Virus record (IMG/VR): IMGVR_UViG_3300042111_000094 | Location: 1 to 33,160 of that record | DNA length: 33,160 nucleotides | Reading direction: 5' to 3' (one strand) | Source: a virus | Shown: positions 6,004 through 14,790 of the stretch, in pieces | How positions within the stretch are numbered: position 1 is the first letter of the stretch | How the letters are laid out: each line of letters starts with the position of its first letter | Position numbers and translations under genes: made by a program | The notes under the pieces: model-generated | The model's input: the letters and a program-made list of their open reading frames with translations, nothing else | Databases searched by the model: none | Told to the model about the DNA's origin: nothing

Positions 6004-8048
6004 TGCTTTGCCTCCGCCCAACTTCGTGCCGAGTGACACGAAACTTTTAATGTTACTCCCATGATATCTCTATTATGACCCATGGCGGTTATTAACGTAT
6101 TTATTGAGTCTTCTTCTTGATCCTCTGGAGTAATTGCAACAAGTTCGTCGTGAACTTGAACAAGCATCTTTGTTTTTGTATCTTTAAATGCTTTATCAAC
6201 ATCAATCATTGCTTGTTTGCAAATATCAGCAGCACTACCTTGAATGATGGCATTAATTGCTTGTCGCTGTGCTCTAGAAACTAATTCAGAAGAACGAGAT
6301 GACAAGTCAGGTAAACGCCTGCGTCGTCCACTAATTGTGGTGACATATCCTTTCTTAGTGGCTGTGGCAATAGCCGTTTGTTTCCACTTAGTCAGGCCGT
6401 GAAAACTCTTGTAATAAGAAGCCAGTAGTTCCTCGGCATGCTCTGGTGTTATGCCAGTGACCCTAGCGAGTTTGGTTGAACCACCACCATATGCTGTAAG
6501 GAAATTCACACCCTTACCTATCTGCCGTTCTTCTGAAGTTATTTCATCAACATCTTTTTTGAATACAGCAGCAGCCGTTGCAGAGTGAATGTCCTCGTTG
6601 TTTTTAAAAATCTCAAGCAAGCGAACGTCTTGGCTGAACATAGCCATAACACGCAACTCAATCTGATCGTAGTCAGCAACCAACATTATGTACCCATCAG
6701 GTGGTACAAATAGTTTTCTAATGCTGGAATCACGTGGGATGTTTTGAAGGTTCGGAGATGACGAAGACAAACGCCCAGTGGCTGTTCTATGTAAGTTGAA
6801 TGAAGGATGTAATTTGTTGTTGTTTAGTTTGGGCAACAAACCATCTACATAGGTGTTCTTTAGTTTTTGAGTTTCTGACCACTCAAGCAAGAGTGGAATA
6901 ACTGGATGCTTACCCCGAAGACTTTCCAGAGACTCAGTGTCTACTGATGGTGCGCCCTTTGGTGTTTTCTTGGTGGGCTTTAAACCTAGCCCACCTTCTC
7001 TCTTTTTATTAAATAAAAACAATTGCTTGTCCTTATTTGAGTCTGGATTGAATCCAGGGTAAGCAAACTCTGATAAAAGTAATAAAGTGTCATTTAACTT
7101 TGTGTCTAGTTCTTTTCGCAAATTCTTTAAATTGTAACCATCTACGGTTATGCCCTCTTGCTCCATGCTCATCAATACCTGAAGTACATCCATGTCTTGT
7201 TTCATTACTGGCAGTAGTGAGGATTCTGCTTTTAGTTTAGCCATCAATTTGACGTACAACATCCATGTCCAGCGAGCGTCTAAATGAACATAACGAGATG
7301 CGACTCCGTAAGAAACTGAGTCAATGGTCTTTCCAAGCTTTCCTTCTTTGTCATAGGGAGCATGGTTACCAAAGTTGTGCAAAATTAAACTTACTAAAGA
7401 GAAACTAGGAATGTTCTCGTCGCAAATATGTTGTAAGACCATTGTGTCTCTGTATGGTCCTGGCGGTAATTCCCCGTAATACTTTTGGATGGACAAAGCA
7501 TCAAACTTTACGTTGTGACCAACCTTTATGGTGTTACCAAAGAAGATCGGGCGCAAAGCTTCAAACACGTCATAGCGAGACAATTGTGTTGGAGGCTCAC
7601 TGTATACAGGCGGAATGTAATACTTAGTTTTTGCCAACGAAGTCTTTCCGTTCTTCAAAACCTTGCGATACTCCGGTGGTGGCAAAGTTGCTCCGTCCCC
7701 ACGTTGCTCAGGGACAAGCATTTCACCTATTTTATGACCCATAGGAATAGCCCACGAATGTCCGTGGGTTGCAATACCTAACCAAAACACTTCATTGCGA
7801 AGTGGGTTAACAGCAAGGTCCTTCAAATAGCGTTGGCGAATAGCTTCAGTAGACCTTTCAACAACATCCTCACTGGGATTCTTAAGCGTCGCAATGTGCT
7901 GTTTACACTCTTTTTGAAAGTGTGTATTCACATCATCGTGACGCTCAAGAACACCCCGTGATTCAATGTCAAAAGCAAACGAGCCAAATTCTGTGACTAC
8001 GTCTACTATCTGCTTTAATTCCTCAACGGTGTTTACCGTCTTGTACAT
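6000..8048 (-). CDS. polA-like: DNA polymerase I (family A) with 3'-5' exonuclease
   Basis: A 682-residue replicative polymerase lacking the 5'-3' exonuclease domain of cellular Pol I. Exonuclease residues are Asp27 and Glu29 in FAFDIESRG, Asp183 in GHNVKFDALS, and Tyr253/Asp257 in YVHLDARWT. There is a long spacer in the exonuclease part (residues 31-90). Polymerase motif A is VADYDQIELR (Asp459), motif B is RQIGKGVNFLTAYGG (508-522), and motif C is VQVHDELV (His633-Asp634-Glu635). The residue equivalent to E. coli Phe762 is Phe516. RTATGRLSSSSPNLQNIP (421-438) is the classic conserved block. All catalytic residues are present. It starts 3 nt after the SSB stop and ends coupled to the 120-aa gene. 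Confidence 0.97.
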   Translation of the reverse strand: MYKTVNTVEELKQIVDVVTEFGSFAFDIESRGVLERHDDVNTHFQKECKQHIATLKNPSEDVVERSTEAIRQRYLKDLAVNPLRNEVFWLGIATHGHSWAIPMGHKIGEMLVPEQRGDGATLPPPEYRKVLKNGKTSLAKTKYYIPPVYSEPPTQLSRYDVFEALRPIFFGNTIKVGHNVKFDALSIQKYYGELPPGPYRDTMVLQHICDENIPSFSLVSLILHNFGNHAPYDKEGKLGKTIDSVSYGVASRYVHLDARWTWMLYVKLMAKLKAESSLLPVMKQDMDVLQVLMSMEQEGITVDGYNLKNLRKELDTKLNDTLLLLSEFAYPGFNPDSNKDKQLFLFNKKREGGLGLKPTKKTPKGAPSVDTESLESLRGKHPVIPLLLEWSETQKLKNTYVDGLLPKLNNNKLHPSFNLHRTATGRLSSSSPNLQNIPRDSSIRKLFVPPDGYIMLVADYDQIELRVMAMFSQDVRLLEIFKNNEDIHSATAAAVFKKDVDEITSEERQIGKGVNFLTAYGGGSTKLARVTGITPEHAEELLASYYKSFHGLTKWKQTAIATATKKGYVTTISGRRRRLPDLSSRSSELVSRAQRQAINAIIQGSAADICKQAMIDVDKAFKDTKTKMLVQVHDELVAITPEDQEEDSINTLITAMGHNRDIMGVTLKVSCHSARSWAEAKQ

Positions 8049-8051
8049 TGA

Positions 8052-8771
8052 TTACCGTGCGTCGTTGATCTCGGATGAAATGTCCAAAAGTTCTGAACGT
8101 GTCGGTATTGAAATAATTTCAGGTGTATAGCAATTGCGCTTAAGCACAGCCATGTCTTCATCTGTGTAGCCAACCATTGACCACTCTGACAAGTCACGCT
8201 CACGAACCATTTGAAGAATGGTTTGTGTTTGCGCACCTTTGCCAGTTTTAGATACTGCCCAGTAGTTTTTGGACAATGGACCTTGACGAGGGTCTGTGTG
8301 AAAGTTCTTAAGTTGATCAATCAAACGAACGCCAACCTCAAATGACTTAACTGATAAGTCTCCATCTTCGCCAAGTACTGCAATGTTGAAAGCAAACTTG
8401 GTTGATGGGCGATTACCAGCGTCACAAAGTGGGCAACCTTCAGGATGATCTGCCAAGCAAACAAAAGACTTTTGACCAGCACGGCCATCAATCCAGTGTG
8501 TGCGAAACGATGCATAAGGTTCGTCCTCTAGGAACTTAATAATCTGTGGGTCTTCTGTGACCTTGAAACGTTGAGCAAACGCTGAAGTTGATTCTTGCAC
8601 TTTTTGTGCTGCACCCCAACCGCGGTTGATTACGCTTCTCTTTGCAGTAGTAGCTACTGGTGTTTCTACTCGCTCTTTTTGAGTAAGTGATTCTTTCTTT
8701 GTTTCAACTTTGACAGGCGAATCAAACTCTACTTCGTCTGTGTCAAAGTCATCGTCGTATTTATTTGGCAT
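8052..8771 (-). CDS. ssb-like: Single-stranded DNA-binding protein (actinophage type, zinc-containing)
   Basis: The 239-residue protein has an acidic N-terminus (DDDFDTDEVEFD), a linker, then the block GWGAAQKVQESTSAFAQRFK (51-70). IIKFLEDEPYASFRTHWID (77-95) follows, then a zinc site in CLADHPEGCPLC (Cys105, His109, Cys113, Cys116). The rest looks like an OB-type beta domain. This layout is that of the SSB proteins of many actinobacteriophages, functionally comparable to T7 gp2.5 or T4 gp32. It would coat ssDNA during replication and recombination. AAAGGAC lies about 9 nt before the ATG. It is directly upstream of the polymerase gene. Confidence 0.82.
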   Translation of the reverse strand: MPNKYDDDFDTDEVEFDSPVKVETKKESLTQKERVETPVATTAKRSVINRGWGAAQKVQESTSAFAQRFKVTEDPQIIKFLEDEPYASFRTHWIDGRAGQKSFVCLADHPEGCPLCDAGNRPSTKFAFNIAVLGEDGDLSVKSFEVGVRLIDQLKNFHTDPRQGPLSKNYWAVSKTGKGAQTQTILQMVRERDLSEWSMVGYTDEDMAVLKRNCYTPEIISIPTRSELLDISSEINDAR

Positions 8772-8802
8772 TTGTCTTTGTCCTTTGTGTTTGTGTGTGT
8801 TT

Positions 8803-9228
8803 TTATTTTTTCCAGTTGTCTGTTATGTATTGCTTTAGTTTATTCCAATTCTCAGTCGTCACAACTCTTGGGTCTGTATCTCCAATTATTGTGCTTACTG
8901 CGAATACTATCAAGTCTACCTGCTTACGGGTGTAAATCCTCCTTCCTTTTGCCTCTACTCCAGGAAGCTGTCCTCGGTCTGGAGGAGCTGTCCTGTAGAT
9001 GGGTTTTGGAATTATTCCTTTTGTTTCCCATGATCTTAAGGTTCCTGTTTTCTTTCCTAAAACTTTGGCTAATTGTCCAATTGTAAATACTTCAATCCGT
9101 TCTCCTTTAATCACATAATAAGAAGATTTAACCCCAAAAAACGGATCGTCAATCTTTTTTGGTTTACGCTTTGTCCGGTTCTTTGGAGGGCGTTTTCCTG
9201 GGTAATCTTCTATACCTTCAAAGCCCAC
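8803..9228 (-). CDS. MerR-like helix-turn-helix protein
   Basis: The 141-residue protein has a basic N-terminus (KNRTKRKPKK, residues 16-25). A MerR-type winged helix follows: VFTIGQLAKVLGKKTGTLRS at 47-66, then WETKGIIPKPIYRT, and the wing GRRIYTRKQVDLIVFAV at 95-111. It is likely a DNA-binding regulator or an excisionase-like architectural protein. The start codon is GTG (9226-9228) with a strong site, GGAGAAGGAAAC, directly upstream; it lies inside the previous gene (19-nt overlap). There is no effector-binding or dimerisation domain of a full MerR regulator. Its place between the 139-aa protein and SSB suggests it controls or assists replication gene expression. Confidence 0.75.
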   Translation of the reverse strand: MGFEGIEDYPGKRPPKNRTKRKPKKIDDPFFGVKSSYYVIKGERIEVFTIGQLAKVLGKKTGTLRSWETKGIIPKPIYRTAPPDRGQLPGVEAKGRRIYTRKQVDLIVFAVSTIIGDTDPRVVTTENWNKLKQYITDNWKK

Positions 9229-9629
9229 GTTTCCTTCTCCACATAAAATGATTTAACTTTTTCTTGAATTTCATCGTTATCCCATGCTAACCCAAGCAAA
9301 CGGTCTTCGCTGATAATTTCAATAACTTCTTTAACAGTATCCCAAAATCCATTTTCTTTTGCCCAAGCTTCTGCTGCAGAGGCGTTAAACGTTTTGGAAA
9401 TACGACGTTCTCTTTTAATTTCGCACGATGGAAGATTGATCCACAAGTTTCCTTTGTCGTCGGGCTTACCATGTGCGTCAAGAACCTCAGTCAACTCTTT
9501 TTTAAAACCGTCTAGGCGCTTCTGTGTTGCCTCCAACATTGACTTGTGGTTTTGAAATTCGCTAACAAGCTTACTAACGTATGCTTCATCAAAAGTTGTT
9601 TCAGGTTGTTGTCTAATAATTTTACTCAT
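9210..9629 (-). CDS. Conserved actinophage-type hypothetical protein, 139 aa
   Basis: The protein has an N-terminal helical, coiled-coil-like segment (residues 15-52: ...LVSEFQNHKSMLEATQKRLD...). DDKGNLWINLPSCEIKRERR follows, then a mixed C-terminal region with NGFWDTVKEVIEIISEDRLL. The pattern of a helix, a DxxGxxWIxLP strand and KRERR is one I associate with a conserved hypothetical family in actinobacteriophages, usually near replication genes; I cannot name a function. It starts 1 nt after the SNF2 helicase gene ends. Confidence 0.7.
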   Translation of the reverse strand: MSKIIRQQPETTFDEAYVSKLVSEFQNHKSMLEATQKRLDGFKKELTEVLDAHGKPDDKGNLWINLPSCEIKRERRISKTFNASAAEAWAKENGFWDTVKEVIEIISEDRLLGLAWDNDEIQEKVKSFYVEKETWALKV

Positions 9630-9630
9630 G

Positions 9631-11175
9631 TCATACCTCGCTATGTGCTATGAAATCGGATAGTGCTCCCAAAGTAAGTTTATAGTCGCCCTTGGTGTCA
9701 TAACCACCATCTATAAATGCTTTGTTAATATTTCTCTTCTCTTGTAACATCTCGTACTGTCGTTCTTCAATACTACCCTTCATAACAAATGAAACAACGT
9801 TCACATGCGGAAATTCTGAAGAAAGTCTTATGATACGAGCTTCTCTTTGGTCTAGCTTACCTGCTGACCAGGGTAAATCATACGATATTAGATAGTTTGC
9901 AATAGGTAAGTCAACACCGTAACCTCCGGCATCTGATGACAAAAACAACCGTGTGTTGGAATCTTGTGTGAACTGTTGCTTAGATGAATCTCTATCCAAC
10001 ATGGTCATACCACCCATAAACAATACGCTGTTAGTTAGGTGCTTAGTTGCTTTCTGAATCAATCTAAGGTTCTCTTTAAAAAATGAAAACAAAACAACTT
10101 TATTATTTGGAGACTGCTCTAAAACATCTGTAATGTATTGAACCACTGCTTCTAGTTTTGGTGTTCCAGAGGTTGGTGGCATAATACCTTGGTTTACCAA
10201 TTTGTTTGCATACTCACTACCTTGGTCATTAGAAGTATCGGCATACATTTTTGCTGACCAATGAACTAGTTCTGGGTTATCACAAAACATGCGCAACACA
10301 ATTAGTTTGGACATGATGTCACCTTGTGCTTCTTTATTTCCTGAAGAACCGTAATAGTGACTCCAAATGTCAAAGCCTCGTCCTGCTTTAGATATTGCTT
10401 GTTGGATTGACTGCAGCAAATCATTTGCTATCTTGCGGTAAACCACTGCTCCTGCTGTGTCAAAAGGAACTGGTATAACTTGTTGTATAACTTGTGGTAA
10501 TTGGTCTGCAATGTCTTCTCTAGTTTTGCGAATCATTACCCCTTCCATACTGTTGTGTAGTTGTTTTAAATTGCGATAACGACTTGGCTTACCAAACCTG
10601 TCTCGTACAATAAACGTCCTATCAAAAATGTCAACTTTGCCTAGAACTTTTGGGTCTACAAATTCCATAATAGAAAACAATTCTTCTGGACGGTTTTCTA
10701 TAGGTTGTCCAGTCAGGGCAAAACGATAGTGATATCTCTTTCCTATGCGCTTAATCAAACGAGAACGCCTAGCTTTAGCAGACTTGATAATGGTGGCTTC
10801 ATCAACAACCATTGCATCAAACGTGTATTTTTCAAAGTCAGCCAAATCATTCTTTAAAGATTCAGAGTTAATGATTACATAAGTGGCGCTAAGCGATGCT
10901 CTCCATTGTTTCTTTCTAGCACTTACAGTCCCATCTATAACAATGCAGTGAGAGTCAGTAAACTTTTTAATCTCTCGCTCCCATTGGTATTTCAAAGATG
11001 ACGGAACAACAATTAAAGCTTTCTTTAATTCTCCTTGGTCTTTCAATGTTTCCAACGCAGATAATGTTGTAATGGTCTTACCAGCACCCATGACTAACGC
11101 CAAAAGCATCTGACCACGGTCTACCATTGCGTCGGAAGCTTCTTGCTGGAACGGATACAAGTTTCCTTTAAACAT
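9631..11175 (-). CDS. SNF2-family DEAD-like helicase/translocase
   Basis: A 514-residue superfamily 2 ATPase. LYPFQQEASDAM (7-18) is the Q-motif-like start. Motif I is GAGKT (30-34), motif Ia lies in ALIVVPSSLKYQWERE, motif II is DEAT (125-128), motif III is LTGQPIEN (154-161), motif V is SSDAGGYGVDL (413-423), and motif VI is QREARIIR (443-450). The order and the TGxPxEN form are those of SNF2/Swi2 proteins, common in phages of this type. It likely remodels DNA-protein complexes or helps fork movement. No nuclease or methylase domain is attached, so it is not a restriction subunit. Its ATG lies 8 nt inside the end of the primase gene. Confidence 0.92.
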   Translation of the reverse strand: MFKGNLYPFQQEASDAMVDRGQMLLALVMGAGKTITTLSALETLKDQGELKKALIVVPSSLKYQWEREIKKFTDSHCIVIDGTVSARKKQWRASLSATYVIINSESLKNDLADFEKYTFDAMVVDEATIIKSAKARRSRLIKRIGKRYHYRFALTGQPIENRPEELFSIMEFVDPKVLGKVDIFDRTFIVRDRFGKPSRYRNLKQLHNSMEGVMIRKTREDIADQLPQVIQQVIPVPFDTAGAVVYRKIANDLLQSIQQAISKAGRGFDIWSHYYGSSGNKEAQGDIMSKLIVLRMFCDNPELVHWSAKMYADTSNDQGSEYANKLVNQGIMPPTSGTPKLEAVVQYITDVLEQSPNNKVVLFSFFKENLRLIQKATKHLTNSVLFMGGMTMLDRDSSKQQFTQDSNTRLFLSSDAGGYGVDLPIANYLISYDLPWSAGKLDQREARIIRLSSEFPHVNVVSFVMKGSIEERQYEMLQEKRNINKAFIDGGYDTKGDYKLTLGALSDFIAHSEV

Positions 11176-12097
11176 GCAACCACCACGGGAATACCGATGC
11201 TTTAGATATTGATTCGTAAACCTCTGCGTCTGTCATATCACCAATGTCTTTTGCATCTGTATGAGAGTACTTTGCCCAAAGAACAGGAGTTCTAAATGCA
11301 GGCAATTTTTGTCTTAACTTTTGTGCAGCTGCTATTCCTGCTGAATCATTATCTAAAGCAATAATCAATTTGTTTACATGGTTAGCGAGCAAAGAAATTT
11401 GTGTCTTGCTTATGTGCGCACCAAACGAGGCTAGTCCACAGCAACCACTCATTGCAGTATGCAGTCGGACAACATCAAGTGGAGATTCAACCAAAACGCA
11501 AGTATCGCAATCTGCTTTGTCAAGACCAAACAGTGTGCTTGATTTGGAAACACCAACTGGATAATTTAGAACTCTGGTTTTGGATTTAGATTGCCAACCT
11601 AACAATTCCCCAAATGAAGACACTATTGGAATAACCCATGCTCTTGTAGATGTATCCCATCGGATACCATACTTTCGCACCGCTTCTCTGTCTAAGTTCC
11701 TGCTTGCCAAAAGTTCATCAGATGGTACGGAGAACTTACTAAATGCCATCCAGTCAACAACGGGTTGTTGTGGTTCTTGCTCTACCGGGTTGGTCAACCT
11801 AGTAAGTCCATTATGAATTAAGAACTCGTGAACAGCAACAATAGAATCGGTCTCACCTGTTAACTCGGAAACCAAATGAGACAGTGTTCCTTTAGCACCA
11901 CATGAATAACAAATCCATAAACCATTGGAGGCGTTCATGGACCACGACGGCGATCTGTCAGCCTTACCAGTTCTGTTTAAGTGAACGGGACACCTAGCAG
12001 AAATTTCAGTGTCTCCAACACGTACAACATCAACACCTAAATTTTTTAAAACATCTGCAACGTCAGTAGTACCATGAATCGCTGTCATCATCGCCAT
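11168..12097 (-). CDS. dnaG-like: DNA primase (DnaG-type, CHC2 zinc finger and TOPRIM)
   Basis: The 309-residue primase has an N-terminal zinc finger with Cys36, His39, Cys63 and Cys66 (CPVH ... CYSC). A short linker leads to a reduced catalytic core. TOPRIM signatures are VLVESPLDVVRL (201-212, Glu204), IALDNDSAG (246-254, Asp249 and Asp251) and a following DAKDIGD. It is about half the length of bacterial DnaG and lacks the helicase-binding domain, as is usual for small phage primases. Two nearby ATGs (codons 1 and 3) are possible starts; GAGAGGAC is 3 or 9 nt away, and codon 3 has the better spacing. It overlaps the helicase gene by 35 nt (29 nt if codon 3 is used). Confidence 0.93.
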   Translation of the reverse strand: MAMMTAIHGTTDVADVLKNLGVDVVRVGDTEISARCPVHLNRTGKADRSPSWSMNASNGLWICYSCGAKGTLSHLVSELTGETDSIVAVHEFLIHNGLTRLTNPVEQEPQQPVVDWMAFSKFSVPSDELLASRNLDREAVRKYGIRWDTSTRAWVIPIVSSFGELLGWQSKSKTRVLNYPVGVSKSSTLFGLDKADCDTCVLVESPLDVVRLHTAMSGCCGLASFGAHISKTQISLLANHVNKLIIALDNDSAGIAAAQKLRQKLPAFRTPVLWAKYSHTDAKDIGDMTDAEVYESISKASVFPWWLHV

Positions 12098-13322
12098 CGT
12101 CCTCTCCCACCTCGGTGAAGTTCATGTTCTGCCAATCCCAGTTAATCCGAATCTCACCCAGTGGTGCTGAGCGAGCAAGTACTACACGGATGATTGATTG
12201 GTTATCAATGTCAGGATCTGATTCTACGCCTACGATTAAGTCTGAGTCTTGAGCAAAAGAAGATGTGTAACCAATGGAGTCTGCGGTAATCTTGCGCGAT
12301 TTCTTGTTACCAAGTTTCCATGACAAAACTTGAGTTGTTCCGATAACTGGAATGTCTGCATTTTGTGCCAAACGCTTTAAAGACCTAGTGATATTGGTGA
12401 GTGCTTGTGGCGAACCCTTCGGTTCACCGTTCTCATCATCCATCAAGTAAACACCGTCAACAAATAAAAGGTCTGGTTTAAATTCTTTTACCTTTGCTGC
12501 CAATGCACTGACTGTGGTTAATGATGATGTGTCTTCAGTGACGACAAACGGATGCATGTTCTTGCGCATGCGCAGAGTGTTTGCAATCTTTTCTAACTCG
12601 TTGTTAGTCAGTGAACCACGCAAGATGTTTGTGTATGCAACCTTAGAAACAATGGCGTCGTATCGTGCTGCTTGTTCTTCTGCAGACATTTCAAATGAAA
12701 CAAACAATGGTGTCTTGCCGTGAAGGTGGGCGGCGTTTGCCATGATGAGTGTCATCAATGACTTACCTTTTTTAGCCTCACCTACAAACGTAATTAATTG
12801 TTGTGGTCTAAACCCAGATGTAATCCTGTCCAAGCCAAGTAGACCAGTTGGAATACCACGCAATGCGTTTGGTGTGCTTTGTAATTCTTTGTATTTATCA
12901 ACACGTGATTCCCATGTCTCAATCAAGTTAATATCACGCAACCGTGCTGTCTCTGCAGATGCTTTTTGCAGACCAATGGAAAGGTCTGATAACGCTTTAG
13001 CCGTATCACCAGACTCCAACGATGGCATCGCAAGAGCCATAGCTTCAAGAAGGTTACGATGGCGATAAGAATCGTAAACCTCATCAATGAGTGCCGTGAA
13101 TGGTTCATCTTCAGCAGTGATTAAACGAATGTCGCCGAACTCCTGGCTTAACGCTCGCTTAGATGGAACCTCACCGTGGTCTCGCCAGAAAGTTACAACC
13201 CATGACCAAATTTTTGACCACTCTGCTGTGAAATGGTCTTCTTTTATTCCAGCCTTTAATGCAGCTGATAAATCTTTGGTTTGGATTACTTTGCTTATTA
13301 AAAGATGTTCTGCACTAGCCAT
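12063..13322 (-). CDS. dnaB-like: Replicative DNA helicase (DnaB-like)
   Basis: A 419-residue RecA-fold helicase. The N-terminal helical domain (1-120) resembles the DnaB N-domain. The motor domain starts near GIPTGLLGLDRITSGFRPQQ (156-175). Walker A is GEAKKGKS (181-188), the catalytic Glu211 lies in VSFEMSAEEQAARY, Walker B is LLFVDGVYLM (285-294), and Gln331 in IGTTQVLSWK is the sensor position. The C-terminus is a highly acidic tail (GEDDGDDDSDSWYY) of the kind that often contacts SSB-like or primase partners. I start at the ATG at 13320-13322, which overlaps the previous stop as TAATG; a GTG four codons upstream is less likely. It would unwind the fork with the adjacent loader and primase. 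Confidence 0.92.
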   Translation of the reverse strand: MASAEHLLISKVIQTKDLSAALKAGIKEDHFTAEWSKIWSWVVTFWRDHGEVPSKRALSQEFGDIRLITAEDEPFTALIDEVYDSYRHRNLLEAMALAMPSLESGDTAKALSDLSIGLQKASAETARLRDINLIETWESRVDKYKELQSTPNALRGIPTGLLGLDRITSGFRPQQLITFVGEAKKGKSLMTLIMANAAHLHGKTPLFVSFEMSAEEQAARYDAIVSKVAYTNILRGSLTNNELEKIANTLRMRKNMHPFVVTEDTSSLTTVSALAAKVKEFKPDLLFVDGVYLMDDENGEPKGSPQALTNITRSLKRLAQNADIPVIGTTQVLSWKLGNKKSRKITADSIGYTSSFAQDSDLIVGVESDPDIDNQSIIRVVLARSAPLGEIRINWDWQNMNFTEVGEDDGDDDSDSWYY

Positions 13323-13762
13323 TATGCAGACCACGCAGTCTTGGGCGTAACCACCGTGGATCTAAACCCAATAATCTTTGCATGCTCTTCATTTGCTGTA
13401 TACACCTTCTGTATTGACGGAAAAAATCTGAGGTCGTATGCTAACTCCTCAATTGATTTGTACGCCGTTACTGTCGTTGATATCCCTTTTCTGATTAACC
13501 ACTTTTCAATGCTGTCAACAAGATAGTCGGGCAACAGCGTATAAACAACTATCCCCACGTTATATCTGTTAATTAAATCAATTGCGTGCTTTATTGGTAT
13601 TTCGTTTACTTTCCAAAAAGATATGTACTGTTCCCAATTCTTAGTTGTCAAAGCAACACGAGACCTGACTTTGGACAAACCTTCCGGTTCTGATGCCAGA
13701 ACTCCCTCAAACATAGTTGCTTGCGAGATTGGAGCAAAAGAAGCTAAATCATTCCCCTGCAT
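13322..13762 (-). CDS. Hypothetical protein between loader and helicase, 146 aa
   Basis: Not recognised. It looks like an alpha/beta protein: YNVGIVVYTLLPDYLVDSIEKWL (residues 67-89) followed by RKGISTTVTAYKS, and later QKVYTANEEHAKIIGFRSTVV. The strand-helix-strand order recalls the non-catalytic part of HAD-like proteins (a strand ending in T, then a helix and a Gly-Ile turn), but no DxD nucleophile motif is visible. I therefore do not call it a hydrolase. It overlaps the loader gene by 14 nt and the helicase gene as TAATG, so it is made together with them and may be a structural partner of the loading complex. Confidence 0.65.
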   Translation of the reverse strand: MQGNDLASFAPISQATMFEGVLASEPEGLSKVRSRVALTTKNWEQYISFWKVNEIPIKHAIDLINRYNVGIVVYTLLPDYLVDSIEKWLIRKGISTTVTAYKSIEELAYDLRFFPSIQKVYTANEEHAKIIGFRSTVVTPKTAWSA

Positions 13763-14399
13763 AATGTGGATCCAATAAACGATAATCCTTTCCTAAGAAA
13801 GGCAACACACAACAACACTCGCTGAGTATGGAGGCAACACGCGGTCCGTAGATATCGCTTAAACGCGATAGCGGAATCTCACTGGTGATAATCGTGATGA
13901 GTTGTTGTTCATAACGACTGTTTAACATAGAAGTAATTGCCTTCTTTGTAAAGTCAGTCATTCGCTCTGAACCAAGGTTGTCCAACACCAAAACGTCATA
14001 CACAGCATTGATGTACTTCAACATGTATTCGTCAGAGTACATGTCGGACAAAACATTGTCGGGATTCATCTCATCGTATGATGCTTCAACAAACTTTTCA
14101 GCCGTGATAAAAAAACCACTTAGTTGATGGTTCAATACGATTTCACGAAGCAATCCACAAGCAATATGCGTTTTACCACTACCAGAGCCACCAAAGAAGT
14201 AAAGACCTTCTCCGCATTCTCTGTTGTGTTCAATGTTTACTAACCACTGACGAACGTATGTAACAACATCGGGACTGCCTAACTCTGTGTTGTAGTCATC
14301 TAAAGTTTTTTTAGTAAAACGTTTTGGTATGTGCGCATTCTTCAATCGTTCAATCGGTTGTCTATTGCGCCAATACTTCGCAGAGTGCCACTCACTCAT
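13749..14399 (-). CDS. dnaC-like: DnaC/IstB-like AAA+ helicase loader
   Basis: A 216-residue AAA+ ATPase of the DnaC type. The N-terminal region (1-60) would contact the helicase. Walker A is GGSGSGKT (70-77), Walker B is VLVLDNLGSE (136-145), sensor I is ITSEIP (171-176), and the arginine-finger segment is YGPRVASILSE (184-194). The order and spacing match DnaC/DnaI. It would open or load the DnaB-like helicase encoded two genes downstream. The start ATG overlaps the end of the previous gene by 8 nt. Confidence 0.9.
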   Translation of the reverse strand: MSEWHSAKYWRNRQPIERLKNAHIPKRFTKKTLDDYNTELGSPDVVTYVRQWLVNIEHNRECGEGLYFFGGSGSGKTHIACGLLREIVLNHQLSGFFITAEKFVEASYDEMNPDNVLSDMYSDEYMLKYINAVYDVLVLDNLGSERMTDFTKKAITSMLNSRYEQQLITIITSEIPLSRLSDIYGPRVASILSECCCVLPFLGKDYRLLDPHYAGE

Positions 14400-14790
14400 G
14401 TTTACCTCTCATCAATCTCTTGTCAACAGTGTATTCGGAATAATCGTATTTTGTCAAAGGAGTGTCTACTTTTTTCTTTAATGCATCCAACCGTGATGCA
14501 AATCCCTTCCACGTTGGTACATCTGTTGGCAATGGTGTTTGTTTAAGCTCGTGGGCAAACACATCAATCATTTTATAAATTTGTTCTATTGTCACGCCTT
14601 TTTCTTGCAAGTTCTTAAATACCTTCATTAAGGCTATTCCGTTAACCGGAGCATTTAGGGTCATGTTTTTACTGGCTGTCGCATCTCTAAAATAAGCAAC
14701 CAGTCCAGTTGTTGAACTTTTCTTTTTAACTGGTTGTTTATCAACAGGTTCATCAGCGCCTAAAGTTTTTCCACCCCAATCATCAATCAT
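14392..14790 (-). CDS. Hypothetical protein between initiator and helicase loader, 132 aa
   Basis: Unrecognised. The N-terminal 30 residues are polar with a basic KKKSST patch. The middle region (GLVAYFRDATASKNMTLNAP, then IALMKVFKNLQEKGVTIEQI) looks like a compact helical domain. The C-terminus is again charged. I chose the ATG at 14788-14790 inside the end of the 55-aa gene (8-nt overlap); TTG codons ten codons earlier could also open the frame but are less plausible. Position between a probable origin-binding protein and the DnaC-like loader suggests a role in helicase recruitment, by context only. Confidence 0.65.
   Translation of the reverse strand: MIDDWGGKTLGADEPVDKQPVKKKSSTTGLVAYFRDATASKNMTLNAPVNGIALMKVFKNLQEKGVTIEQIYKMIDVFAHELKQTPLPTDVPTWKGFASRLDALKKKVDTPLTKYDYSEYTVDKRLMRGKHE

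Noticed and set aside
9631-11175. SNF2 helicase as part of a restriction or defence system
   Set aside because: No methylase, specificity subunit or phospholipase D-type nuclease is adjacent. It is embedded in the replication operon and matches the helicase usual in such phages.
13322-13762. HAD-family phosphatase
   Set aside because: The fold pattern is only suggestive, and the DxD nucleophile motif and the conserved Lys/Asp set are not visible.
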